From the NCBI GenBank assembly GCA_946480655.1, contig CAMLKN010000062.1:1-10909 (forward strand): a stretch of 10,909 nucleotides of DNA, read 5' to 3'. The stretch is from an uncultured Devosia sp. Its GTDB lineage: Bacteria > Pseudomonadota > Alphaproteobacteria > Rhizobiales > Devosiaceae. The position numbers and the translations under genes were made by a program. Below are positions 1 through 5,972 of this stretch, piece by piece. The notes beneath the pieces were generated by a model that was given only the letters and a program-made list of their open reading frames with translations, was not told where the DNA came from and did no database searches. How positions within the stretch are numbered: position 1 is the first letter of the stretch; every line of letters starts with the position of its first letter.

Positions 1-446
1 GAATGGGCCTGACGCTCATCGAGGGCATGCCGCTGGGGGAAGTCGGCATTGACCGGGTCGACAGCTACCTGCCCCTGCGCGAACTGCATGAGCGCCTGTC
101 GCGCCGCTACACGTTCACCAAGCTCGACAAGCGCACCGGCGGCCCCGCCCGCTATGTGCACGTCGCCGAGACCGGTGGGACGCTGGGCTTCATCACCCCG
201 ATGAGCCACAATTTCTGCGAGAGCTGCAATCGCGTGCGCCTGACCGCCACCGGGCAACTGTTCCTGTGCCTGGGACAGGACGACCAGGTCAATCTGCGCG
301 ACGCCTGGCGGGAGGGTGGCGCTGCGGCGCTCGATGCGGCGCTCGACCACGCCATGGTCATCAAGCCCAAGGGACATGACTTCGTGCTCGATCGCACGCA
401 CACCGAGCCTGCAGTGGCGCGGCACATGAGCGTCACGGGGGGCTAG
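1..446 (+). CDS. moaA: GTP 3',8-cyclase MoaA, C-terminal part (5' end outside window)
   Basis: MoaA is the radical-SAM enzyme that, with MoaC, converts GTP to cyclic pyranopterin monophosphate, the first step of molybdenum-cofactor synthesis in the cytoplasm. Only the last 147 or so residues are in the window. The N-terminal radical-SAM half with its CX3CX2C cluster lies to the left; the frame stays open to base 1, and the ATG at 3 is internal. Visible here is the C-terminal cluster motif CX2CX13C (C72, C75, C89, counted from the ATG at 3) within [13 protein letters not shown], followed by CLGQDD. The protein ends in the double glycine MSVTGG that is conserved and functionally important in the family. 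The stop at 444-446 is only 6 bp from the stop of the convergent VOC gene. Identification is firm; only the true start is unseen. Confidence 0.96.
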   Translation, partial: MGLTLIEGMPLGEVGIDRVDSYLPLRELHERLSRRYTFTKLDKRTGGPARYVHVAETGGTLGFITPMSHNFCESCNRVRLTATGQLFLCLGQDDQVNLRDAWREGGAAALDAALDHAMVIKPKGHDFVLDRTHTEPAVARHMSVTGG

Positions 447-452
447 GCACTT

Positions 453-854
453 CTAGCGCCCCGGTGCCCTTTCGATCAGTTCCACCAATATGCCGTCGGG
501 ATCGCGGACAAAGGCGACGCGACTGATCATTTCGGTGTTGTAGGCGCGGCGCGGGTGCTCGACGATCTCTACGCCGGCGGCTTCGAGCGTTTCGATCATG
601 CCGCGAACGTCATCATAGGCGAGCGTCACATGCCGCATGCCCGCTTCGGTATGCGGCACGTCGCGAAAACGCGCGACGGGGTGCGCCGGCGCGGCGATTT
701 CCAGCATGCCTCCACCGGCATCGAGAAAGGCAAGCTCACCACCGGCCGTGGTGCGCCTCAGGGCCAGGCGCAACCCCAGCAGCCCGCAATAGAAGTCGAG
801 CGCACGGTCCATGTTGCTGACCGTCATGCCCACATGTTCGAAGCCCAGAAGCAT
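453..854 (-). CDS. VOC-fold (glyoxalase/bleomycin-resistance type) protein
   Basis: This is a 133-residue single-unit vicinal-oxygen-chelate protein, about the usual length for glyoxalase-I-like members. It starts with FEHVGMTVSNMDRALDFY and ends with RDPDGILVELIE. The four positions that normally bind the metal can be read as H7, E52 (MLEI), H75 (MRHVTL) and E125 (VELIE), so it is probably an active metal enzyme or a lyase/dioxygenase-like relative. The substrate cannot be told from sequence. The frame is open upstream to 956, but that part runs into lrp in another frame and has no VOC character, so the ATG at 852-854, directly before the first beta strand, was chosen. Its ribosome-binding site is weak. 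It begins 13 bp after the Lrp/AsnC stop on the same strand, which suggests one transcript and a regulator-target relationship (inference). Confidence 0.88.
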   Translation of the reverse strand: MLLGFEHVGMTVSNMDRALDFYCGLLGLRLALRRTTAGGELAFLDAGGGMLEIAAPAHPVARFRDVPHTEAGMRHVTLAYDDVRGMIETLEAAGVEIVEHPRRAYNTEMISRVAFVRDPDGILVELIERAPGR

Positions 855-867
855 GGCGGGTCCGACG

Positions 868-1353
868 CTACTTGTCGTCGTCGGTGATGATGGCGAAATC
901 GAGCGGCAGGGCCGTGGTGTACTTGATCTGCCCCATGGCAAAGGCCGAGCTGACATCGGTCAGGTTGATCTTGCCGATCAGCCGCTTGTAGAAGGCGTCG
1001 TAGGCCCCGATATCGGGAACCACAACGCGCATCAGGTAATCGACCTCGCCGCTCATCCGGTAGAATTCCACAACTTCGGGGAACTCGTCGACCACGGCGG
1101 AGAACTTGCGCATCCAGGCGTCGTTGTGCTCGTTGGTCTTGACCGAGACGAAGACAGTGACCCCGACATTGACCTTGGCCGGGTCGAGCACCGCCACGCG
1201 GCGCTGAATGACCCCGTCTTCTTCCATCTTCTGGATACGGCGCCAGCACGGCGTGGTGCTGAGCCCGACCTTGCGGCCGATCTCGGCCACCGGCATGGTC
1301 GCATCCTTTTGCAGCAGCGTCAGAATTTTGCGGTCGATCTTGTCCAACGCCAT
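868..1353 (-). CDS. Lrp/AsnC family transcriptional regulator
   Basis: This 161-residue protein has the length and plan of the Lrp/AsnC family. An N-terminal winged helix-turn-helix (about residues 4-55) includes DRKILTLLQKDAT, then PVAEIGRKVGLSTTPCWRRI as the HTH and recognition helix. A linker follows, then a C-terminal RAM/AsnC ligand-binding domain (about 65-148) with SGEVDYLMRVVVPD at 101-114, the usual turn of the effector site. Family members form dimers to octamers, bind amino acids or related small molecules, and commonly regulate their own and adjacent genes. Which ligand is used here cannot be read from sequence. It is the first gene of a minus-strand pair with the VOC gene. Upstream are two dyads (1390-1407 and 1438-1450) that could be operators. 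The ATG at 1351-1353 is preceded by a GGGG-containing purine-rich stretch at a reasonable distance. Confidence 0.95.
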   Translation of the reverse strand: MALDKIDRKILTLLQKDATMPVAEIGRKVGLSTTPCWRRIQKMEEDGVIQRRVAVLDPAKVNVGVTVFVSVKTNEHNDAWMRKFSAVVDEFPEVVEFYRMSGEVDYLMRVVVPDIGAYDAFYKRLIGKINLTDVSSAFAMGQIKYTTALPLDFAIITDDDK

Positions 1354-1389
1354 TCCAGCCCCATGAAATCAGTTTTTGTTTGAGACGCC

Positions 1390-1407
1390 CCGCCAAGTCT
1401 TTGGCGG
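1390..1407. promoter_or_regulatory. Inverted repeat CCGCCAA-N4-TTGGCGG, possible operator or leader hairpin
   Basis: This is a perfect 7-bp dyad with a 4-base centre, 37-54 bp upstream of the Lrp/AsnC start codon. By position it could be an autoregulatory operator, or a hairpin in the 5' leader of the lrp transcript. There is no T-tract on the lrp-sense strand to make it a terminator. The role is inferred from location only. Confidence 0.35.
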
Positions 1408-1437
1408 CAGAAGGAGTGCCATATTGCCCAAACCGGC

Positions 1438-1450
1438 GCAATAAAATTGC
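1438..1450. promoter_or_regulatory. Palindrome GCAAT-AAA-ATTGC, possible Lrp/AsnC operator
   Basis: This is a perfect 5-bp inverted repeat around an AT-rich centre, 85-97 bp upstream of the Lrp/AsnC start codon. Lrp-family operators are typically 13-15 bp palindromes with AT-rich centres, so the shape fits. A dyad this short is common by chance, so it is only a candidate. Confidence 0.35.
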
Positions 1451-1569
1451 TCATTGGAATAGATCGGCTTTGGCAGGAATATCTTAACCCCAGCCATCGG
1501 CGGCCCGCCAGCCCCTTTGCCGGTGCCGCAGTCAAGTACACGCCGGACCGGCGCCGCGGGTAAGGCGAT

Positions 1570-1585
1570 TTCACCGGCTGTTAAC
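1570..1585 (+). promoter_or_regulatory. CtrA-like binding box TTCA-N7-TTAAC
   Basis: The sequence TTCA CCGGCTG TTAAC matches 8 of 9 defined positions of the alphaproteobacterial CtrA consensus TTAA-N7-TTAAC, with exactly seven spacer bases; the right half continues as TTAACCA. It lies 79-94 bp upstream of the histidine-kinase ATG. CtrA is the master cell-cycle regulator whose activity is governed by PleC/DivJ-type kinases, the type encoded just downstream. Binding has not been shown; the call rests on motif and context. Confidence 0.45.
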
Positions 1586-1608
1586 CACAGCCCCCATAAG
1601 GTCTGCCC

Positions 1609-1656
1609 ATGAGCGTCGCGAACGCGTTTTTGTTCGCATCATCGAGTAACGAGTAA
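1609..1656 (+). other. Short leader open frame (15 codons) before the histidine kinase
   Basis: An ATG at 1609 opens a 15-codon frame (MSVANAFLFASSSNE) ending in TAA at 1654-1656, 7 bp before the kinase ATG. AAGG at 1598-1601 lies 7 bases upstream, a better ribosome site than the one before the kinase itself. A GCGAAC-N8-GTTCGC hairpin (1618-1637) lies inside it. It could couple translation into the kinase gene. Codon use (TTT, TTG) is not typical of the neighbouring genes, so chance is quite possible. Confidence 0.25.
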
Positions 1657-1663
1657 GACTTTC

Positions 1664-3181
1664 ATGCCGGTTCCCGACGCCGATACCCGTGCCTCAAGCG
1701 GGCGTGACGGCAAGCGAGCAGCACAGAAGACGGTGCTTGAGGCCCGCCAACGGCTGACATCCAGCTCCGGGACGCGCGCCGATTTCGATTTCGAACTGAT
1801 GCATGACTATGCCGATGCCCGTATCGGCGCGGCCCTGCCCATGGCCGCCATTGTCTGCATTCTTGCCATCGTGGCCAGCTTCTGGGTGCCGGTCACGGTT
1901 ACGGCGATCTGGGCGGGGCTGGTGATCGCCAGCCTCCTCGTCGTGGTGCTGACCGCTCGGCGCTTCAAGGCCGCCGATCCGGGCAAGTTCAACGCGGCGC
2001 GCTGGACGACCAGTTTCGTGGCGGCGGAAAGCGTCGGCGGCCTCGCCCTGTCGCTGCTGGCCCTGTTCACCCTGGTGACCGACCCTGAGGCGCTGGCGCC
2101 GGTGATGTTCGCCATGGTTCTGGTGAGCATCGCCGCCAATGCGGTTGCCACCCATACGCTGCCGCAGGCGACGCTGATGAGCACGCTGCCGGTCACCACG
2201 ACGGTTTCGATCTCCCTGATCGCGCTGGGCGGCACGCTCAACTACACGCTGGCCGCCGTGGCGGTCTGCGGTGAGATTTTCTTTCTCTACCTTGCCCGGC
2301 AATTGCATGGCTCGGAACTTGAAACCATCACGCACCAGGCCGAGAAGGACACGCTGATCTACGAACTGGAAGAAGCGCGCAACATGTCCGACGAAGCGCG
2401 CCGCCATGCCGAGCAGGCCAATATTGCCAAGAGCCAGTTCCTCGCCACCATGAGCCATGAGTTGCGCACGCCGCTCAACGCCATTATCGGCTTTTCCGAA
2501 GTGCTGAAGTCGGAGTTGCTGGGGCCGCACCAGGTGCCGCAATACAAGGAATATGCCGGCGACATCCATGCCAGCGGCCAGCATCTGCTCAATCTCATCA
2601 ACGAACTGCTCGACCTCAGCCGCATCGAAGCGGGCAAGTATGAGCTCAACGAGGAAGTGGTGTCCCTGGTGGACATCGCCGCCGACTGCCGCCGGATGAT
2701 GGAGCTGCGCGCCAAGTCCAAGGGCATCGAGCTGGTGTTCAGCTATGGCGACAACCTGCCAAAGCTCTGGGGCGACGAGCGCGCCATCCGCCAGGTGGTC
2801 CTCAACCTCCTCAGCAATGCCATCAAGTTCACGCCCCAGCAGGGCAAGGTGGTGCTCGTGGTGCAGCGCAGCGGTGACGGCGGGCAGCTTATCTCGGTCA
2901 AGGATAATGGCCCCGGCATCCCCGAGAACGAGATCGAAACCGTGCTCTCCTCGTTCGGCCAGGGCTCGCTGGCCCAGAAGACCGCCGAACAGGGCGCGGG
3001 CCTCGGGTTGCCCATCGTGCAGAAGATCATGGACCTGCATCAGGGCCGGTTCGATCTCTTCTCCAAGCTCCGTTTCGGCACTGAAGTCATCGCCACCTTC
3101 CCGCGCGCCCGCGTCATGGACGCGCTGGCCCCGGTGGTCGAACGCCGCAACAGGCTCGAAATCTATTCGGAAGCCGGCTGA
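1664..3181 (+). CDS. Membrane histidine kinase, PleC/DivJ/PdhS-like
   Basis: This 505-residue sensor kinase sits in the inner membrane. Residues 1-50 are a hydrophilic cytoplasmic start. About six membrane segments follow (near 54-76, 80-98, 117-138, 144-162, 171-190 and 192-211). A charged linker helix (215-255) leads to the HisKA domain with SHELRTPLNAIIGF, phospho-acceptor H265. The ATPase domain has its N box at NLLSNAIKF (N381, N385), G1 at DNGPGIP (414-420), and G2 as GAGLGLPIV (444-452). The blocks DIHASGQHLLNLINELLDLS and SSFGQGSLAQKTAEQGAGLG, with FPRARVM at the end, resemble PleC/DivJ/PdhS kinases, which act on DivK and PleD to control CtrA. There is no PAS or receiver domain, and no response regulator gene beside it, so it is an orphan. 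A CtrA-like box lies upstream. The kinase call is certain; the cell-cycle link is inference. Confidence 0.95.
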   Translation: MPVPDADTRASSGRDGKRAAQKTVLEARQRLTSSSGTRADFDFELMHDYADARIGAALPMAAIVCILAIVASFWVPVTVTAIWAGLVIASLLVVVLTARRFKAADPGKFNAARWTTSFVAAESVGGLALSLLALFTLVTDPEALAPVMFAMVLVSIAANAVATHTLPQATLMSTLPVTTTVSISLIALGGTLNYTLAAVAVCGEIFFLYLARQLHGSELETITHQAEKDTLIYELEEARNMSDEARRHAEQANIAKSQFLATMSHELRTPLNAIIGFSEVLKSELLGPHQVPQYKEYAGDIHASGQHLLNLINELLDLSRIEAGKYELNEEVVSLVDIAADCRRMMELRAKSKGIELVFSYGDNLPKLWGDERAIRQVVLNLLSNAIKFTPQQGKVVLVVQRSGDGGQLISVKDNGPGIPENEIETVLSSFGQGSLAQKTAEQGAGLGLPIVQKIMDLHQGRFDLFSKLRFGTEVIATFPRARVMDALAPVVERRNRLEIYSEAG

Positions 3182-3248
3182 GGTCCGCCGAGCCGGTACG
3201 TCGAAATTTGGCCGCTTTCGGCACGAGGATCAGGGCAATGGAGCGTTC

Positions 3249-3965
3249 ATGACCAAACTAGCCCTGATTGCCTGTTTCATCGGCCTTGCCAGCACAGTTT
3301 CCGCCCTCGCGCAGTCACCAGCCCCTGAAGCGGCCGGCGCCGAGAACGTGGCTCCCGCTGCGCAATCCGATTTCGATACAAGCTATCGTCCCTCCCCGAC
3401 CGTCTCGGCGCGGCTGCAGCGCGAGTTCCTCGAGCGCATCCGCTGGACAGCAGGGGTGGAGGCCCGCGATGACCTGGCAAAGGCCTTCGAGGAGAAATCT
3501 CCGGTCGACATCTGGCTCGAACTGGTGGCCAGCGACGGGCTTCAAGCCAACAATGTCGCCGATGCTCTCACCGCCTATTGGGTGATCAACTGGGTGGCCG
3601 CCAATGGCGCCTATGCAGCCAAGGTCGACAGCGAACCTGTGCAAAGGCAATTGCGGATCGCCTTCGCCAACGACGCCAATTTTCTCAAGATGGGCGACCA
3701 GCAGCGCCAGGAACTGGCCGAAGGTTACATACTCGACTTTCTGGTCGAACATGCGGCGCTCAATGCCGCCGTGGCACGGCGGGACGTGGATACACTCAAC
3801 CGCCTTGCTGCGGCCGCCGTTCTCCGCTTCCGGCAGAAGATGAATGTCGACTTGCTCTCGCTGGTGCCAGGGCCGGACGGCTTCATGGGCCGCCCGGCGG
3901 CGCAGGATTCCGTCCCCACGCCGACGGTTACCTCAGATGCTGACGGCGAACCGGCGGACGACTGA
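3249..3965 (+). CDS. Secreted protein of unknown function, DUF6683-like
   Basis: This 238-residue protein has a clear Sec signal peptide: MTKL, a hydrophobic core at 4-20 and a likely signal-peptidase I site after ALA at 19-21. A Pro/Ala-rich low-complexity stretch follows (22-40). The mature body (about 45-205) is helical, with blocks LQREFLERI (56-64), NNVADALTAYWVINW (101-115), VQRQLRIAFA (131-140) and QQRQELAEGYILDFLVEHAA (151-170). The NNVADA...YW block followed by a QRQ/ELAE region resembles the uncharacterised DUF6683 family, from memory only. The tail is polar and Pro/Asp-rich. It is predicted periplasmic. The start is set by GGAG at 3240-3243, five bases before the ATG. It lies 67 bp after the histidine kinase on the same strand, with no visible terminator between, so co-transcription is likely. 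Its stop is 5 bp from that of convergent cobT. No enzymatic motif is seen. Confidence 0.88.
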   Translation: MTKLALIACFIGLASTVSALAQSPAPEAAGAENVAPAAQSDFDTSYRPSPTVSARLQREFLERIRWTAGVEARDDLAKAFEEKSPVDIWLELVASDGLQANNVADALTAYWVINWVAANGAYAAKVDSEPVQRQLRIAFANDANFLKMGDQQRQELAEGYILDFLVEHAALNAAVARRDVDTLNRLAAAAVLRFRQKMNVDLLSLVPGPDGFMGRPAAQDSVPTPTVTSDADGEPADD

Positions 3966-3970
3966 TCCGA

Positions 3971-4990
3971 TCAGCTCGACTTGCCGCTGACGGCTGCGCT
4001 TTCGAAGGTCGCCATGTTGTTGTGCAGGTGCAGCGCCGTCTTGGCCATGACGGCCGCCAGGGCCGCGCCGCTGCCTTCACCCAGCCGCATGCCCAGGTCA
4101 AGCAGGCCGGTCTGGCCCATCTTCTCCAGCGCCTTGGCATGGGCGCTCTCCGCCGACACATGGGCGAAGAGGCAATGGTTGATCGACGCCGGATTGACCG
4201 CGTGGGCAATCGCGGCCGCGGTGGTTGCCACATAGCCATCGACGATCACCGGAACTTTCTGGTGGCGCGCGGCGACCAAAGCGCCGAGCATGGCGCAGAT
4301 CTCTCGGCCACCGAGGCGCGCGAGGATGGCCAGGGGATGATCGAGTTCGCCAGCATGGCGGGCCAGGGCGCGATCGACCGCATCGGCCTTGCGCTGCAGG
4401 CCGGCATCATCGACGCCGGTACCGCGACCAACCCAATCGGCGCCGGTGCCACCATAGAGCGCGGCGTTGATGGCGGCCGCAATGGTGGTATTGCCGATAC
4501 CCATTTCCCCAAGGCAGATCAGGTCCGGTTTTCCGGCCACCGCTTCCATGCCATAGGCGATGGTGGCGGCGCACATCTGGTCGTCGAGGGCCGGCTCCTT
4601 GGTGATGTCGCCCGTGGGCATTTCCAGCGCCAGCTCAAACACGCGCAGGTTGATTTCGTGCAGCGCACAGATCTGCGAAATGGCCGCGCCACCATTGGTG
4701 AAGTTGGCGACCATTTGAGCCGTCACCTCGCGGGGAAAGCTCGAAACCCCCTGTTCGGTCACGCCATGATTGCCGGCAAAGATGGTGACCATGGGATTGT
4801 CGAGCCGCGGCTGGGCCCGGTGCTGCCAGCGGGCGAGGAATTCCACGAGACCTTCGAGCTTTCCCAAGGAGCCCGGCGGCTTGGTCAGCTGCGCATCCCG
4901 TTCGCGCACGGCCGCAACCGCTTTCTCGTCGCCATCGGGCACGGCCACGAGCAGTTCAACGATATCGGCGAAGGCGGGATTGAGTGGCAT
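3971..4990 (-). CDS. cobT: Nicotinate-nucleotide--dimethylbenzimidazole phosphoribosyltransferase
   Basis: CobT (called CobU in the aerobic-pathway nomenclature) transfers ribose phosphate from nicotinate mononucleotide to 5,6-dimethylbenzimidazole, giving alpha-ribazole 5'-phosphate, which CobS later joins to the corrin. At 339 residues it has the normal family length. Recognisable blocks are LTKPPGSLGKLE (35-46), FAGNHGVTEQGVSSFP (71-86), GEMGIGNTT (161-169), DGYVATTAAA (251-260) and MRLGEGSGAALA (301-312); E305 corresponds to the catalytic glutamate of the Salmonella enzyme (E317). The frame is open back to a GTG at 5083, but the ATG at 4988-4990, just before the family's N-terminal helix, was chosen because the extra 31 residues look unrelated to the family. 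It is divergent from cobS, and both likely share the short region between. No cobalamin riboswitch could be recognised there. Confidence 0.95.
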   Translation of the reverse strand: MPLNPAFADIVELLVAVPDGDEKAVAAVRERDAQLTKPPGSLGKLEGLVEFLARWQHRAQPRLDNPMVTIFAGNHGVTEQGVSSFPREVTAQMVANFTNGGAAISQICALHEINLRVFELALEMPTGDITKEPALDDQMCAATIAYGMEAVAGKPDLICLGEMGIGNTTIAAAINAALYGGTGADWVGRGTGVDDAGLQRKADAVDRALARHAGELDHPLAILARLGGREICAMLGALVAARHQKVPVIVDGYVATTAAAIAHAVNPASINHCLFAHVSAESAHAKALEKMGQTGLLDLGMRLGEGSGAALAAVMAKTALHLHNNMATFESAAVSGKSS

Positions 4991-5168
4991 GGCAGGTCCG
5001 GCGCGGTGTGTTAGGAAGGACGGGACTTGTTGCCCATTACGGAGCGAAAAGCAATTGACGGACGGGGCATCGGACAGCGGCACGGCGAGCGAAATCTCTC
5101 CTGAAAACCGGGATGCTTACCGGCCGGAAGCGCCGCGTGGCGGCCTCGGGCTCAAGGACGACCTCGTC

Positions 5169-5906
5169 ATGGCCCTGCGATTTTTTTCGCGCCTACCCAC
5201 CGGCGACAGCCCGCACGAAAAGCCCGATCTGGGGCGCATTGCCATGGCGCTGCCGCTGGCCTCGGTGGTCATGGGCCTCACCCCGATTCTCTTGCTGGGC
5301 GGCGTCTGGCTGGGTCTGCCCGGTTACTTCGCCGCCGCCCTGGCCGTGGGCGCCATGGTCATCGTGGGCGGCGGGATGATGGAGGATTCGCTGGCCGATT
5401 CGGCCGATGGCCTGTTTGGCGGTTCGACCCGGGAGCGGCGCCTCGAAATCCTCAAGGACAGCCGCCACGGTACCTACGGGGTGGCCGCGCTGTGCCTGTT
5501 CCTGGTCTTGCGGGTGACGGCGCTGGGCGGCGTTGCCACGGTCAATCCACTGGCGGCCGCAGGATTGTGGCTCGCCGCCAATATTGCTGGCCGATCTGGT
5601 GCGCTCTGGGTGGCGGTCGCCCTGCCCCCGGCCCGCGCCGAAGGGGCTTCGGCCAGTGCCGGCGCCCTGCCCGTTTCGCGCTTCATCGTCGGGGCCGCAC
5701 TCGCGACCCTGCTGGTCTTCGTCATCGGCGCCCCGGCATCGAGCCTGCTCGGCGTCATCGTGGCAGTGCTTGCGGTAGGCCTCGTCGTGCTCGGCTGGAC
5801 GGCGCTTTGCCGCAAGCTTGTCGGCGGACAGACCGGCGACCTCATCGGGGGTGCTGCGGGCCTGGGAGAGATCGCCGCCCTCGCCGTGCTGCTGATCTTT
5901 GCGTGA
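5169..5906 (+). CDS. cobS: Adenosylcobinamide-GDP ribazoletransferase (cobalamin synthase)
   Basis: CobS (CobV in the aerobic-pathway nomenclature) is an inner-membrane enzyme that joins adenosylcobinamide-GDP with alpha-ribazole (phosphate) to form adenosylcobalamin (phosphate). From the ATG at 5169 the protein has 245 residues, near the family norm. It begins MALRFFSRLPTGD and has several membrane segments (about 26-48, 52-68, 104-120, 126-143, 171-190 and 192-210). Conserved blocks are EDSLADSADGLFGG (72-85), the acidic metal/substrate motif, ILKDSRHGTYG (94-104), and GGQTGDLIGGAAGLGE (219-234). The start is uncertain. AAGGA lies 10 bases before the ATG at 5169, but an in-frame TTG at 5055 with GGAG at 5041-5044 would add 38 mostly polar residues. 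It is divergent from cobT, its pathway partner, and is followed after 66 bp by the aspartic protease gene on the same strand. Confidence 0.93.
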   Translation: MALRFFSRLPTGDSPHEKPDLGRIAMALPLASVVMGLTPILLLGGVWLGLPGYFAAALAVGAMVIVGGGMMEDSLADSADGLFGGSTRERRLEILKDSRHGTYGVAALCLFLVLRVTALGGVATVNPLAAAGLWLAANIAGRSGALWVAVALPPARAEGASASAGALPVSRFIVGAALATLLVFVIGAPASSLLGVIVAVLAVGLVVLGWTALCRKLVGGQTGDLIGGAAGLGEIAALAVLLIFA

Positions 5907-5972
5907 CCGCCTTGAAATCGCCGTGCCAGCTTCCTTAATCGGAAGGAGGTGGCGCCCGGGAGCGGACAGAGC

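Larger units (their letters stand above)
1354..1663. other. Divergent intergenic region between lrp-type gene and histidine kinase
   Basis: These 310 bp separate two genes that start in opposite directions, so both promoters should lie here. Going left to right it contains a CCGCCAA-N4-TTGGCGG dyad (1390-1407), a GCAAT-N3-ATTGC dyad (1438-1450), an isolated TTAACC (1484-1489), a GC-rich CGCCGG-A-CCGGCG dyad (1541-1553), a CtrA-like box (1570-1585), a short open frame (1609-1656) and a hairpin inside it (1618-1637). I could not pick a convincing sigma-70 -35/-10 pair on either strand. Confidence 0.8.

Noticed and set aside
1484..1489. Second TTAACC in the kinase upstream region
   Set aside because: No TTAA-like half lies at the required 7-base spacing, so it is only a half site.
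1541..1553. CGCCGG-A-CCGGCG dyad in the divergent spacer
   Set aside because: It is simple GC-rich sequence; such dyads are frequent in this composition and nothing ties it to a regulator.
1694..3040. Long open frame (about 448 codons) on the minus strand opposite the histidine kinase
   Set aside because: It is rich in His, Gln, Arg and Asp and has no domain character, as expected for the antisense of a GC-rich gene; the plus-strand protein has complete kinase motifs.
4988..5000. GGACCTGCC on the minus strand at the cobT start, resembling the 3' half of a B12 box (cobalamin riboswitch)
   Set aside because: Only about eight bases fit, and the other conserved riboswitch segments could not be found in the roughly 180 bases upstream on that strand.
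5913..5950. Possible terminator after cobS (CTTCC-N6-GGAAG)
   Set aside because: The stem is only 5 bp, with no T-tract, and the right arm coincides with a Shine-Dalgarno sequence.
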